Positions 36,082-44,645 of a stretch of 56,499 nucleotides of DNA are shown here, piece by piece. Under the pieces are notes generated by a model that searched no databases, had not been told where the DNA came from, and saw only the letters and a program-made list of their open reading frames with translations. The first letter of the stretch is position 1, and each line of letters begins with the position of its first letter. The stretch comes from DATATV01 sp035551355. Lineage in GTDB: Bacteria > Actinomycetota > Actinomycetes > Mycobacteriales > Pseudonocardiaceae. The translations under genes were made by a program, and so were the position numbers. The stretch is from assembly GCA_035551355.1 (NCBI GenBank), contig DASZNF010000056.1, positions 1 to 56,499 of the forward strand, written 5' to 3'.

Positions 36082-36944
36082 AGGCCGGTGCTGGCCGCGA
36101 TGTAGAGGACATCCCGGTCCGGTCCGCCGAAACAGAGGTTGGCCACCTTTTCCGGCACCGGCATCTTGCCAAGGCGCTTGCCATCGGGGGCGAAGACCTG
36201 GACGGAATCCTTGCTGGAGGTCCAGATGTTGCCGTGCACGTCCACCCGGAATCCGTCGGACACACCCGGCTCGACCCGGGCGAAGACGCGGCCGTTGCGG
36301 CACGCCTGGCCGACCACGTCGTAGACGCGGATGCGGCCGCCCAGTCCGTCGGTGCGCAGTTGCAGCGCCGTGTCGGACACGTAGAGCAGGCGCTCGTCGG
36401 GGGAGAAGGCCAGGCCGTTGGGCTCCGCCATGTCGGTGATCACCGGGTCCAGCTGCCCGGACTCCGGATCGAAGCGGAACACGTAGCAGGCCTGGTATTC
36501 CAGCTCGCCGGGATGGCCCTCCTCCGGCTTGAGAATCCCGTAGGGCGGGTCGGTGAACCAGATCGCGCCATCGGAGGCCACCACCACGTCGTTGGGCGAG
36601 TTCAGCCGCACCCCGCCGAATCGGTCCACCAGCACCGTGGTGACGCCGTCGTGATCGGTGCGTTCCACCGCTCGGCGGCCGTGCGAGCAGGCGATGATCC
36701 GGCCGTCCAGGTCGTGGATTCGGCCGTTGGTGAACTCGACCTCGGTGCGTTCGACGCTCACCTCGCCGGTGCCGGCGTCCCAGCACAGGATGCGGTTGCC
36801 CGGGATGTCCGACCAGATCACCGCGTCGCGCTCGGGCAGCCACAGCGGGCCCTCGCTCCAGGCGGCGTCCCCGCCCAGCCGCTCGGCCACCGCGTCCGCA
36901 TCCACCAGCTCGGTCAGCCGGTCGTCCTCCACAAGCACAGTCAT
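36033..36944 (-). CDS. SMP-30/gluconolactonase-family lactonase
   Basis: A 303-residue six-bladed beta-propeller enzyme. EGPLWLPERDAVIWSDIPG carries the first metal-ligand Glu, NSPNDVVVASDGAIWFTDPPYG the Asn-Asp pair, NGLAFSPDERLLYVSDT the second Asn and Asp. These metal-dependent hydrolases open sugar or other lactones. No signal peptide. ATG 36944 begins MTVLVEDD. It lies opposite TetR-2, with a 12-bp element shared with the other TetR gene in the gap, so TetR-2 is the likely repressor. Its 3' end overlaps the TetR-1 gene on the other strand. Confidence 0.88.
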   Translation of the reverse strand: MTVLVEDDRLTELVDADAVAERLGGDAAWSEGPLWLPERDAVIWSDIPGNRILCWDAGTGEVSVERTEVEFTNGRIHDLDGRIIACSHGRRAVERTDHDGVTTVLVDRFGGVRLNSPNDVVVASDGAIWFTDPPYGILKPEEGHPGELEYQACYVFRFDPESGQLDPVITDMAEPNGLAFSPDERLLYVSDTALQLRTDGLGGRIRVYDVVGQACRNGRVFARVEPGVSDGFRVDVHGNIWTSSKDSVQVFAPDGKRLGKMPVPEKVANLCFGGPDRDVLYIAASTGLYRLPTRVRGCFAERA

Positions 36945-36985
36945 GCGACCTCACCCACCTGTCCGCGGAGAGCCCACGGCCTTAT

Positions 36986-36997
36986 ACAGTGTAGATC
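36986..36997. promoter_or_regulatory. Shared 12-bp element, copy 2 (TetR-2/SMP-30 side)
   Basis: Plus strand ACAGTGTAGATC, the same 12 bases as on the minus strand at 35388-35399. It contains TACA-G-TGTA (36985-36993), a perfect 9-bp inverted repeat, and overlaps a possible -10 (TATAAG/TACACT, minus strand) for the SMP-30 gene. Confidence 0.5.
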
Positions 36998-37036
36998 TGT
37001 TTTGCCGGGGCCGGAAGTGCGGTCCATGATTGGTTC

Positions 37037-37747
37037 ATGCGTGGACGCAAACCGGTGCGGCCGTTGGCCGAGGTGGCCGACGCCGCGATGGGGGTGTTCG
37101 CGGACAAGGGCTTTCGCCCGGCCGGGATCTCCGACGTGGCCGCCGCGCTCGGCCTGAGCCACGGCGCGGTCTACACCTACGTCGAGGGCAAGCAGGCGCT
37201 GCTCTACCTGGCCCTGCTGCGCGCCACCCGACCGGACGCGGTGACCGAGCTGTCGCTGCCGGTCGGCACCCCGCCGGTGGAGACGATCGTGGCGGTGATG
37301 GAAACCTGGGTCAAGGAACAGGAAGCCTTCGGTATCGGCGTGCGGCAGCGGCCGGACGAGCGGAGCGCGGCCGACGAGCTGGCCCTGGTGGTCGACACGG
37401 TCTACGACTTCATCGACGGCAACCAGCTGGTGCTCACGCTGGTCGCGCGGTGCGCCGAGGACCTGCCCGAACTGGGGCAGTGGTACTTCGTGGAGCGCCG
37501 CCGCGGCATGGTGGCCGAGATCGGCGAATTCCTGCGCACCCGGATCGCGGCCGGCACGCTGCGGCCGGTGCCCGATGTGTCCGCCGCGGCCCGGTTCGTC
37601 GTGGAGACCATCGCCTGGTTCGCCATGCACCGGCACGGTGATCCGGACTCGGCCATGCTCGACGACGAGACCTGTCGGCGCACCGTGCACGTCCTGGTGG
37701 TCGCCGCGTTTCTGCCCAATCCGGACACCGCCGTGGAGACCGGCTGA
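37037..37747 (+). CDS. TetR-family regulator 2
   Basis: A 236-residue TetR regulator. Helix-turn-helix: MGVFADKGFRPAGISDVAAALGLSHGAVYTYVEGKQALL (about residues 18-56). The C-terminal half is helical and lacks a recognisable known ligand domain. Divergent from the SMP-30 gene across 92 bp containing the shared 12-bp element, hence probably the regulator of that lactonase. Its 3' end faces the secreted peptidase gene 22 bp away. Confidence 0.88.
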   Translation: MRGRKPVRPLAEVADAAMGVFADKGFRPAGISDVAAALGLSHGAVYTYVEGKQALLYLALLRATRPDAVTELSLPVGTPPVETIVAVMETWVKEQEAFGIGVRQRPDERSAADELALVVDTVYDFIDGNQLVLTLVARCAEDLPELGQWYFVERRRGMVAEIGEFLRTRIAAGTLRPVPDVSAAARFVVETIAWFAMHRHGDPDSAMLDDETCRRTVHVLVVAAFLPNPDTAVETG

Positions 37748-37769
37748 CCGGCCTCCGCGACGTTGCCGC

Positions 37770-39230
37770 TCAGGCGGGGCAGCGGATGTCGGTGGCCGGG
37801 CGGATGCCGTGGGCCAGGAACGCGGTGACCGCGGCATCGCCGCAGGCGTTGCCGTTGGCCAGGTAGGACTCGTGCCCGCCGGAGTCGACGCTGACCATCC
37901 TGGCCCGATCGCCGAAGGCCGCGCGTATGCGCAGCGCGCCGGAGTAGGGAGTCGCCGGGTCCCGCACGTTCTGCACCAGCAGCACGTTCGACGGGCCGGC
38001 CGAGCTGACCCGCACCGGCGCCTCGGCCGGCTGGTGGGGCCAGAACGCGCAGGCGAAGATGCCGGCGGGCATGCCGTTGGTAAGCGGGTAGGCGCCCCGG
38101 TTGGCCGCGACCGCGCCGGCATAGCCGCTGACCGATCGGGGCCAGGACACGTCGTTGCACGCGGTCACGGTCAGCACGGCCAGCTCGTTCTGCAACGCCT
38201 GGCCCGAGGGCGCCGGGATCGGCGGCAGCGGGCCGTCCTCCCGCACCGCCTGCATGGTCGCGGCCAGGATCGGGAAACTGGCGTCGGAGTAGAGCGCGTT
38301 GAACATGATCGCGCGCAGCCCGTTTCCGGTCAGGTCCGGCCGGGGCCCGCGGTCCAGTTCGGCCGCCTCGTCCAGATAGGTTTTCCGCACCGCATCAGCG
38401 GAATCGCCCAGGCCGTAGGTGCTGGCGCGGTCCGCGGCCCACGCGGCGAAATCGGGGAAGCGGTCCGCCGCGCCGATCGCGAAGTTCGCCGCCCAGCCGC
38501 GTTCCACCAGGCTCGGATTCGGATCGTCGTTGCTGTCCAGCACGACCCGGTCGGTGCGGTCGGCGAACATGGTGGCGTAGGCCGCACCGACGTAGGTGCC
38601 GTAGGACACGCCCCAGTAGGACAGTCGCGGCTCGCCCAGCGCGGCGCGGATCCGGTCGATGTCGCGGGCCTCGTTGCGGGTGCTGATGTAGTCGGCCAGC
38701 GGGCCGGCGTTCTGCTGGCAGGCCGCGGCGACCCGGCGGGCCCGGGCGATGTTGCCGGTGATGTCCCCGCCCGGACCGGGCCAGGGCAGGAAGGTGTCCA
38801 GGGTGGTGTCCCGCGGTCCGAGATCGCACGAGATCGGGTCGCTCTGGCCGACTCCGCGCGGGTCGAAACCGATGATGTCGTAGCGATCGGTCACCGACGC
38901 GGGCAGTTTCAACCCGCGGGTGGTGGGCAGCGCCAGCCCGGAATTGCCCGGACCACCGGGAATCAGCAACAACACGCCTTGGCGTAAGCCCGGTTTCGCG
39001 GTGCTGATCCGGGAAATGGCCAGGGAAATCTGGGTTCCGGCTGGATTCTGGTAGTCAATCGGCACGTTCACGGTGGCGCATTGCCGGCGCGGGTCCAGCG
39101 TGACCCCGGGCGTGCTCGCGCACGGTCCCCAAACAGGCGCCGCACCAGCGGCCGACGCGGCCGCGGTACCGGATACAACGACCCCGGCGAGTATCGCCGA
39201 GGCTGCCATCGCGATCAGTGTTTTTCGCAT
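37770..39230 (-). CDS. Secreted alpha/beta-hydrolase, tripeptidyl aminopeptidase type
   Basis: A 486-residue secreted hydrolase. MRKTLIAMAASAILAGVVVSGTAAASA is a clear Sec signal peptide. LLLIPGGPGNSG is the oxyanion-hole motif, FDPRGVGQSDPISC and the nucleophile WGVSYGTYVGAAYA (GxSxG with Ser) follow the SlpD/Tap family, and VDSGGHESYL near the end gives the His; the C-terminal TAP-like domain has PATPYSGALR. It probably trims N-terminal tripeptides outside the cell. The frame is open to 39266, but the signal peptide fixes ATG 39230. Confidence 0.9.
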   Translation of the reverse strand: MRKTLIAMAASAILAGVVVSGTAAASAAGAAPVWGPCASTPGVTLDPRRQCATVNVPIDYQNPAGTQISLAISRISTAKPGLRQGVLLLIPGGPGNSGLALPTTRGLKLPASVTDRYDIIGFDPRGVGQSDPISCDLGPRDTTLDTFLPWPGPGGDITGNIARARRVAAACQQNAGPLADYISTRNEARDIDRIRAALGEPRLSYWGVSYGTYVGAAYATMFADRTDRVVLDSNDDPNPSLVERGWAANFAIGAADRFPDFAAWAADRASTYGLGDSADAVRKTYLDEAAELDRGPRPDLTGNGLRAIMFNALYSDASFPILAATMQAVREDGPLPPIPAPSGQALQNELAVLTVTACNDVSWPRSVSGYAGAVAANRGAYPLTNGMPAGIFACAFWPHQPAEAPVRVSSAGPSNVLLVQNVRDPATPYSGALRIRAAFGDRARMVSVDSGGHESYLANGNACGDAAVTAFLAHGIRPATDIRCPA

Positions 39231-39317
39231 GCCGTCAGGGTTGCCGGGCCGATCGGCGCCAACCACCCGGCCAGCCGGACAATCGCGGTGGGGCCTGCCC
39301 TACCTGATGGGGACCGG

Positions 39318-39440
39318 GTATCTGCTTTGCTGGTGGTCACCGAACGCGCGGTGACCAAACACATCGGCAACATCTTCCGGAAGCTCGACCTGCCACCCAG
39401 TGACAACGGTCACCGACGGATGCTGGCTTATTGGCCTATC
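39318..39440 (+). pseudogene. Remnant of a LuxR/NarL-type regulator C-terminus
   Basis: In one frame the DNA encodes LLVVTERAVTKHIGNIFRKL followed by DLPPSDNGHRRMLAYW. This is the recognition-helix end of a NarL/LuxR response regulator, where the usual text is close to VTEHAVTKHVGSIFTKLGLPPSDDDHRRVLAVLAYL. The rest of the gene is missing and the ending has lost the normal VLAYL. It lies in the 251-bp gap between the peptidase and the dehydrogenase genes; nothing else is seen there. Confidence 0.75.
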
Positions 39441-39481
39441 CTGATTCCTGAGTTGTCTTTGTCGTCGCTGGAAGGAGCATG

Positions 39482-40564
39482 ATGAGCAGCCACCGGATCG
39501 CGGTGATTCCCGGCGACGGTATCGGCACCGAGGTGATGCCGGAGGGGGTCGCGGTACTGCGCGCGGCCGCGAAGGCGCATTCGCTGGAACTCGACTTCAC
39601 CGAATTCGATTTCTCCAGCGCCGACTACTACACCCGGCACGGCGCGATGCTGCCCGACGACTGGTTCGACACGCTGCGCGGGTTCGACGCGATCTACTTC
39701 GGCGCGGTCGGCTGGCCCGCGGTGCTGCCCGACCACGTGTCGCTGTGGGGCAGCTTGTTGTTGTTCCGCCGGCATTTCGACCAGTATGTCAACCTGCGGC
39801 CGTGCCGGTTGCTGCCCGGGGTGGCCAGCCCGCTGGCCGGTCGCGGGCCCGAGGACATCGACTTCTACGTGGTGCGGGAGAACACCGAAGGCGAGTACAC
39901 CTCGCTCGGCGGGAGGATGTTCGCCGGCACGGACCGGGAAATGGTGATCCAGGAAACGGTGATGACCCGCACCGGGGTGGACCGTATTCTGGAATTCGCC
40001 TTCGACCTGGCCGCCCGGCGGCCGAAGAAACATCTCACCTCGGCCACCAAGAGCAACGGTATTTCGATCACCATGCCGTACTGGGACGAGCGGGTCGAGA
40101 CCATGGCGGCGAAATATCCGGACGTGCGGACGGACAAATTCCACATCGACATTCTGACCGCGAATTTCGTGCTGCACCCCGACTGGTTCGACGTGGTGGT
40201 GGCCAGCAATCTGTTCGGGGACATCCTGTCCGACCTCGGCCCGGCCTGCGCCGGCACCATCGGCATCGCGCCCAGCGCGAACATCAACCCGACCGGCGAG
40301 TTTCCCAGCCTGTTCGAGCCGGTGCACGGCTCGGCGCCGGACATCGCGGGCCGGGGCATCGCCAACCCGATCGGCCAGATCTGGTGCGGGGCAATGATGT
40401 TGGAGCACCTCGGGCACGCGGAGGCGGCGGAGGACGTGCTGGCCGCGGTGCGGCGGGTGCTGGCCGCCGGGCCGGACGCGGCGCCGTTGACGCCGGATCT
40501 GGGCGGTCGGGGCACGACCCGGGAACTCGGCGCGGCCGTCATGGCCGAGATCGCGGATCGTTGA
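39482..40564 (+). CDS. Tartrate/isopropylmalate-type dehydrogenase
   Basis: A 360-residue NAD-dependent beta-decarboxylating dehydrogenase. IAVIPGDGIGTEV opens the fold, YVVRENTEGEYTS is the substrate loop, ASNLFGDILSDLGPACAGTIGIAPSANI carries the metal-binding Asp residues and EPVHGSAPDIAGRGIANP the nucleotide site. The phrase FDAIYFGAVGWP and the ENTEGEYT loop fit tartrate dehydrogenase/D-malate dehydrogenase better than LeuB. ATG 39482 has AAGGAG four bases upstream; ATG 39479 is too close. No partner genes; its substrate in this host is not certain. Confidence 0.88.
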   Translation: MSSHRIAVIPGDGIGTEVMPEGVAVLRAAAKAHSLELDFTEFDFSSADYYTRHGAMLPDDWFDTLRGFDAIYFGAVGWPAVLPDHVSLWGSLLLFRRHFDQYVNLRPCRLLPGVASPLAGRGPEDIDFYVVRENTEGEYTSLGGRMFAGTDREMVIQETVMTRTGVDRILEFAFDLAARRPKKHLTSATKSNGISITMPYWDERVETMAAKYPDVRTDKFHIDILTANFVLHPDWFDVVVASNLFGDILSDLGPACAGTIGIAPSANINPTGEFPSLFEPVHGSAPDIAGRGIANPIGQIWCGAMMLEHLGHAEAAEDVLAAVRRVLAAGPDAAPLTPDLGGRGTTRELGAAVMAEIADR

Positions 40565-40586
40565 TTTCGCTTGTTGGGTAAGTGTT

Positions 40587-40830
40587 CTAGCGAGTAGCGA
40601 GGTCGATCAGGGTTTCGGCGGCGGCGCGGGCGTCGTGGATCGGGGCCGGGTCGTTGACCGAAGTGGACAGTGCCCGGGCGCCCTCGAACAGCACGGCCAG
40701 TGACCGCGCCAGCTTGTCCGGCTCGCGGGCACCGGCCTGGGCGGCGGTGTCCGCGATGCGCCGGGTGAACTCGTGCTTGTGCGCGGTGACCAGCTCGGCG
40801 GGCTCCGGAGCGGAGTACTCCGCCGAGCGG
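40587..40830 (-). pseudogene. Remnant of a TetR-family regulator C-terminus
   Basis: Reading leftwards, a frame without start codon encodes AEYSAPEPAELVTAHKHEF, then FTRRIADTAAQAGAREPDKL and ARSLAVLFEGARALSTSV up to a TAG at 40587. This matches the last two or three helices of TetR regulators (EHK, then ArxLAvLxxGA and an AAETLI end). No helix-turn-helix part was found upstream; the frame dissolves before the S4 gene. The 374-bp stretch 40565-40938 holds nothing else I can support. Confidence 0.5.
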
Positions 40831-40938
40831 GCCGGGGCCGGTGCCCGCGGAGGCGCCGTGGAACCGGTGCTCGGCCGGGCGGCCCGGTTCGCCGGACGCG
40901 CCGGTTCCCGCCCGCGCGGTCGGGTCCGGCGGAGGCGG

Positions 40939-41310
40939 TCAGCCCTGATCGAACCGGAAGCGGTCCAGTTCCCGGCGTTCCCGTTTGGTCGGGCGACCGG
41001 TGCCCCGGGCCCGGTAGGCCACCGGGATGGCGGCTTCGGGCGGTGGTTTCGGGGTGCGGTCCAGGAAGCAGGTGGCGGCGTCGGCCGCGCCGACCCGTTT
41101 CTGGATCACCCGGACCACCTCGACCACCTTGGTGCGGTCGCCGACCCGGGCCCGGACGACATCACCGGGCACCACCGTGGTGGCCGGTTTGGCCGGGTGG
41201 TCGTTGACGCGCACGTGCCCACCCCGGCAGGCCGCCGCCGCGTCCGATCGGGTCTTGGTCAGCCGGACCGCCCACAGCCAGCGATCCACTCGGGTGGAGT
41301 CCACAGTCAC
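40939..41310 (-). CDS. S4-domain RNA-binding protein (Hsp15-like)
   Basis: A 123-residue protein with an S4 RNA-binding domain at residues 6-65: RVDRWLWAVRLTKTRSDAAAACRGGHVRVNDHPAKPATTVVPGDVV. This is the wording of the Hsp15/YrfH and RlbA-like family, which binds ribosomal RNA and rescues stalled 50S subunits carrying nascent chains. The basic tail ends in RPTKRERRELDRFR, common in actinobacterial members. GTG 41310 is the start used; GTG 41304 is also possible. Confidence 0.9.
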   Translation of the reverse strand: MTVDSTRVDRWLWAVRLTKTRSDAAAACRGGHVRVNDHPAKPATTVVPGDVVRARVGDRTKVVEVVRVIQKRVGAADAATCFLDRTPKPPPEAAIPVAYRARGTGRPTKRERRELDRFRFDQG

Positions 41311-41332
41311 TCATTCTGGCATCAGCAACCCC

Positions 41333-42598
41333 TCAGGCGCCCAGCCTCGCCGACGGCGCGAACCGCTGGAAGGTCAGGCCGGCCGGACTCTGCGTCTCGT
41401 ACAGGATCCCGACCGTCCCGGGCTGGAGTTCGACCATGGTGCTGTAGCCGAACGCTCCCGGCTGGATCGTCCAGGTGTACGGCCAGGTCGCGCCGCCGTC
41501 GCGGGACTCCCGGACCACTCCGTTCGAGCGGCTGGTCGGCGAGCCCGGATTCGATTCCAGTAGCCACCCGTTGGGCAGGGTGAGCACGTCACCGTTGCAG
41601 TGCGGGTCGGGCAGCGCGGTATTGGCCGTCGGCGTGGACCACGTGCTCGCCGGGCCGGCCGCGGTGGCCAGCACCCGGTAGTCGGCGTCGGTGGACCGGG
41701 CGTCGTCCAGCAGGGTGCCGTCGGCGCGCTGGGCGATCTTGTTCTCCGACAGGCCGGCGCCAATGGTGGTGCCCAGCTGCCAGGTGGTGCCGTGGTCGGT
41801 GCTGTAGGCCAGGGCGGCGTAGCTGACCGAGCCGCGGTCGTAGGCGTAGGGCTGCACGAGGGTTCCGTTGGCCAGCACCACGCCGTGTCCGCTGCTGGCG
41901 AAGATCCCGGTCGCCCCGGAGGGTTTCAGCGCCGTGAGATCGCCCGCGGCCGACCAGGTCAGTCCGTCGTCGGTCGAGTAGCGGATCTGCGGGTGCACGG
42001 TGCTGACCGAGGTGGCGCTGCGATCGGTGCTGGAGTTGGCCAGTCCGATGCCGGCCGGGGATTCCAGGTAGGACAGCCACAGTTTGCCGGTGACCGGGTC
42101 GTACAACAGGCTGCCGTCGCCGACCCCGGCCGCGGCGGCATCGGTGTTGCCGCCGGTGTGCGCGACCGCGATGGTGCGGGCGTCCCAGGTGGTTCCCTCG
42201 TTGTGCGAGCGGCGGCACACGATGTCGATGTCCGAGGGCAGATCGGCGCTGGAGTTGTTGCGCGAGTCGTAGCAGGCGATCAGCGTGCCGTCCGCGGTCT
42301 GGGCCATGGCCGGGATGCGATAGGTGTTCGCCGGGCTGCCGGAGGTGTCCACCGTGCTGGTGACCGAGTTCGGGACCACCGGACCGCGACCGCCGCCGAT
42401 CGGCGTTGCGCTCGCCTGGACGCCGCCGAGGACGGCGAGACCGGTGGCGATGGCCAGGACGAGTCCGAACCGGACGAGCCGATGTGGGGACCGGGTGGGT
42501 AACTCGGATAAGCCGGATCCGGCGGGCGAATCGGGCGAGCGGTGCGGCACGCGCGGCCGCGAAGTTGTTGCGGGTAAGCCGGAATGGGGTCTTCGCAC
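41333..42598 (-). CDS. Secreted sialidase-like glycoside hydrolase (BNR/Asp-box, GH33-type)
   Basis: A 421-residue six-bladed-propeller enzyme. A long basic head followed by VRFGLVLAIATGLAVLGGVQASA is a signal peptide. TYRIPAMAQT is the YRIP/FRIP motif with the first catalytic-triad Arg, ACYDSRNN carries the acid Asp, and there are Asp boxes STDDGLTW, STDHGTTW and SRDGGATW plus a variant SHNEGTTW. It should release terminal sialic acids or related sugars outside the cell. It follows the response regulator gene by 30 bp on the same strand, so it may be part of the same transcript. The start (GTG 42598) is uncertain. Confidence 0.87.
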   Translation of the reverse strand: MRRPHSGLPATTSRPRVPHRSPDSPAGSGLSELPTRSPHRLVRFGLVLAIATGLAVLGGVQASATPIGGGRGPVVPNSVTSTVDTSGSPANTYRIPAMAQTADGTLIACYDSRNNSSADLPSDIDIVCRRSHNEGTTWDARTIAVAHTGGNTDAAAAGVGDGSLLYDPVTGKLWLSYLESPAGIGLANSSTDRSATSVSTVHPQIRYSTDDGLTWSAAGDLTALKPSGATGIFASSGHGVVLANGTLVQPYAYDRGSVSYAALAYSTDHGTTWQLGTTIGAGLSENKIAQRADGTLLDDARSTDADYRVLATAAGPASTWSTPTANTALPDPHCNGDVLTLPNGWLLESNPGSPTSRSNGVVRESRDGGATWPYTWTIQPGAFGYSTMVELQPGTVGILYETQSPAGLTFQRFAPSARLGA

Positions 42599-42628
42599 GC
42601 AGGTATGGCGTGAAAACCGCGAATTTCG

Positions 42629-43282
42629 TTACCGGCGGTCTCCCCCGGACGGGGTGAGCAGCCCGCGGTTGAACGCCTCGGCCACCGCCGCCGCCCGGTC
42701 GCTCACGCCGAGTTTGCCGTAGATGTTCAGCAGGTGCGTCTTCACCGTGGCCTCGCTGATGAACAACTTGGCCGCCGCGTCCCGGTTGGTGGTGCCCGCC
42801 GCGACCAGCTCCAGCACCTCCAGCTCGCGCTTGCTCAGCACCTCCGGCCCGGGCGTGCGCACCCGGTTCATCAACCGGCTGGCCACCGACGGGGACAGCA
42901 CCGACTCGCCCCGGGCCGCCGCCCGCACCGCGCGCAGCAGTTCGTCCCGCGGCGCGTCCTTGAGCAGATACCCGGTGGCGCCGGCCTCGATCGCGGGCAG
43001 CACGTAGCTGTCGGTGTCGTAGGTGGTCAGCACCAGCACCCGCGCGGGCAGCCGCTGCCGGCCCAGTTCGGTGATCGCGGTCAGCCCGTCCATGCCGGGC
43101 ATCCGCAGGTCCATCAGGATCACGTCCGGGCGCAACGTCTTGGCCAACCGGATCGCCTCGGCCCCGTCGCCCGCCTGGCCGAGCACCTCGAAGCCGGGGT
43201 CGCTGGCGAACATGCCGGACAACCCGTCCCGCACCACCGGGTGGTCGTCCGCGATCAACAGGGTGATCACGTGCTCGCTCAT
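42629..43282 (-). CDS. NarL-family response regulator
   Basis: A 217-residue two-component regulator. Receiver domain (residues 6-120) with acidic pocket ADDHP, phospho-acceptor Asp in DVILMDLRMPGMDG, Thr in VLTTYDTD and Lys in LLKDAP. C-terminal LuxR helix-turn-helix (150-210) LSKRELEVLELVAAGTTNRDAAAKLFISEATVKTHLLNIYGKLGV. ATG 43282 overlaps the histidine kinase stop (ATGA), so the two are co-translated. The sialidase gene 30 bp downstream is a possible target or passenger. Confidence 0.95.
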   Translation of the reverse strand: MSEHVITLLIADDHPVVRDGLSGMFASDPGFEVLGQAGDGAEAIRLAKTLRPDVILMDLRMPGMDGLTAITELGRQRLPARVLVLTTYDTDSYVLPAIEAGATGYLLKDAPRDELLRAVRAAARGESVLSPSVASRLMNRVRTPGPEVLSKRELEVLELVAAGTTNRDAAAKLFISEATVKTHLLNIYGKLGVSDRAAAVAEAFNRGLLTPSGGDRR

Positions 43283-44571
43283 GCCCGCGCTCCCGCCGAT
43301 GCCGCCGGGACACTGGCCGAGATCGCGGTGCCGAAGCCGGGTTCGGACTCGATCCGCAGCGTCCCGGACAACCCCTCGATCCGTTGCCGCATCGCGACCA
43401 GCCCGAACCCGCCCTCGGTCCGCGCGCGAAGGTCCGCGACGGCGCGCTCCCCGAGCCGCGCCGGGTCGAATCCCTCGCCGTCGTCCCGCACGTCCAGCGC
43501 GACCTCGTCCTGCATGTAGGACAGTGTGACGCCCACCCGGCCGGCCCGGGCGTGCCTGGCCACATTGGCCAGCGCCTCCTGCGCGGTGCGCAACAACGCG
43601 AACTCCGTCTCCGGCCGCATCGGCCGCGCGGTGCCGGTGGTGGTGACCCGCACCGCGATCCGGTGCAGCGCCGACCAGCGGTCGGCCACCTGGGCCAGCG
43701 CCTCGGACAGCCGCCCGGACTGCAACGGCTCGGGCCGCAGCGCGTGCACCGAGTGGCGCGCCTCGGACAGGCTCTCCCTGGCCAGCTGGGTCGCCGCGGT
43801 CACGTGCCGGTGCCGGGTGACCCGGTCGTCGTCGGCCTGCTCGGCCGCCTGGAGCTGGGTGATGATCCCGGTCAGGCCCTGGGCCAGGGTGTCGTGGATC
43901 TCCCGGGCCATCCGCTGCCGCTCGTCGGTCACCCCGGCTTCCCGGGCCTGGGTCAGCAACCGTTCGTGCAGTTCGGCGTTCTCGGCCAGCGTGGTCTCCA
44001 GCCGGTGGTTGGCCTCCCGGGCCTGGGCCAGCGCCCGGTCGCGTTGGTCGTTGAGCCGGGCGCCGCGCCAGGCGAACCAGGCGAACCCGCACATCGGCGC
44101 CACGTTGACCAGCAGGATGGCCACGAAGCTCACGATCCCCAGCGTGGTGTTCTTGGGCACCCCGAACCCCTGCGCGGTGCCCGCCACCACCGCCACCGCG
44201 GCCACCCCGGGCAGGATCCACGGCCAGGGCAGCAGCCGGAACGCGTAGAAGTAGGCGGCCGGGGTGAAGCAGCCGAACCACGGATCGCGGACGACCAGGA
44301 TCATCATCAGCACGATCAGCCCGGCCAGGAACACCACCATCAGCGTCGGCCGGGACCGCCAGGCCGGGCGCACGGTGAACATGATCAGCATCCACAGTGC
44401 GGTCACCGCGCACAGGCCGAGGTCGAGCAGCAGGCCGCGCGGGTCGGACCATTCCGTGATCACGGTGAACCCGGCCAGCGCGGCCAGCAACAGGTAGGGC
44501 ACGACGGTCACCAGCGGAATCCAGCGCTGCGTGGACATCTCGGTCCAGGAGCGGGGTATCGGCGGTGTCAT
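43279..44571 (-). CDS. NarL-type sensor histidine kinase
   Basis: A 430-residue membrane kinase. Five or six hydrophobic helices occupy residues 15-170, then a coiled linker (NDQRDRALAQAREANHRLETTLAENAELHERL), a HisKA_3 dimerisation helix ERQRMAREIHDTLAQGLTGII with the phospho-His, and an HATPase_c domain (ALLRTAQEALANVARHARAG, VRDDGEGFDP, GGFGLVAMRQRIEGLSG). The longer open frame to 44910 would run into the neighbouring gene; ATG 44571 has GGAGGGA upstream. Pairs with the coupled response regulator. Confidence 0.93.
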   Translation of the reverse strand: MTPPIPRSWTEMSTQRWIPLVTVVPYLLLAALAGFTVITEWSDPRGLLLDLGLCAVTALWMLIMFTVRPAWRSRPTLMVVFLAGLIVLMMILVVRDPWFGCFTPAAYFYAFRLLPWPWILPGVAAVAVVAGTAQGFGVPKNTTLGIVSFVAILLVNVAPMCGFAWFAWRGARLNDQRDRALAQAREANHRLETTLAENAELHERLLTQAREAGVTDERQRMAREIHDTLAQGLTGIITQLQAAEQADDDRVTRHRHVTAATQLARESLSEARHSVHALRPEPLQSGRLSEALAQVADRWSALHRIAVRVTTTGTARPMRPETEFALLRTAQEALANVARHARAGRVGVTLSYMQDEVALDVRDDGEGFDPARLGERAVADLRARTEGGFGLVAMRQRIEGLSGTLRIESEPGFGTAISASVPAASAGARA

Positions 44572-44645
44572 CTGCGTCCCTCCCCGTGCGGCGAAATCCG
44601 CGCCGACCCAATCTAGCCGGAATCGTGCCTGGTCGTGGGCGGTCG

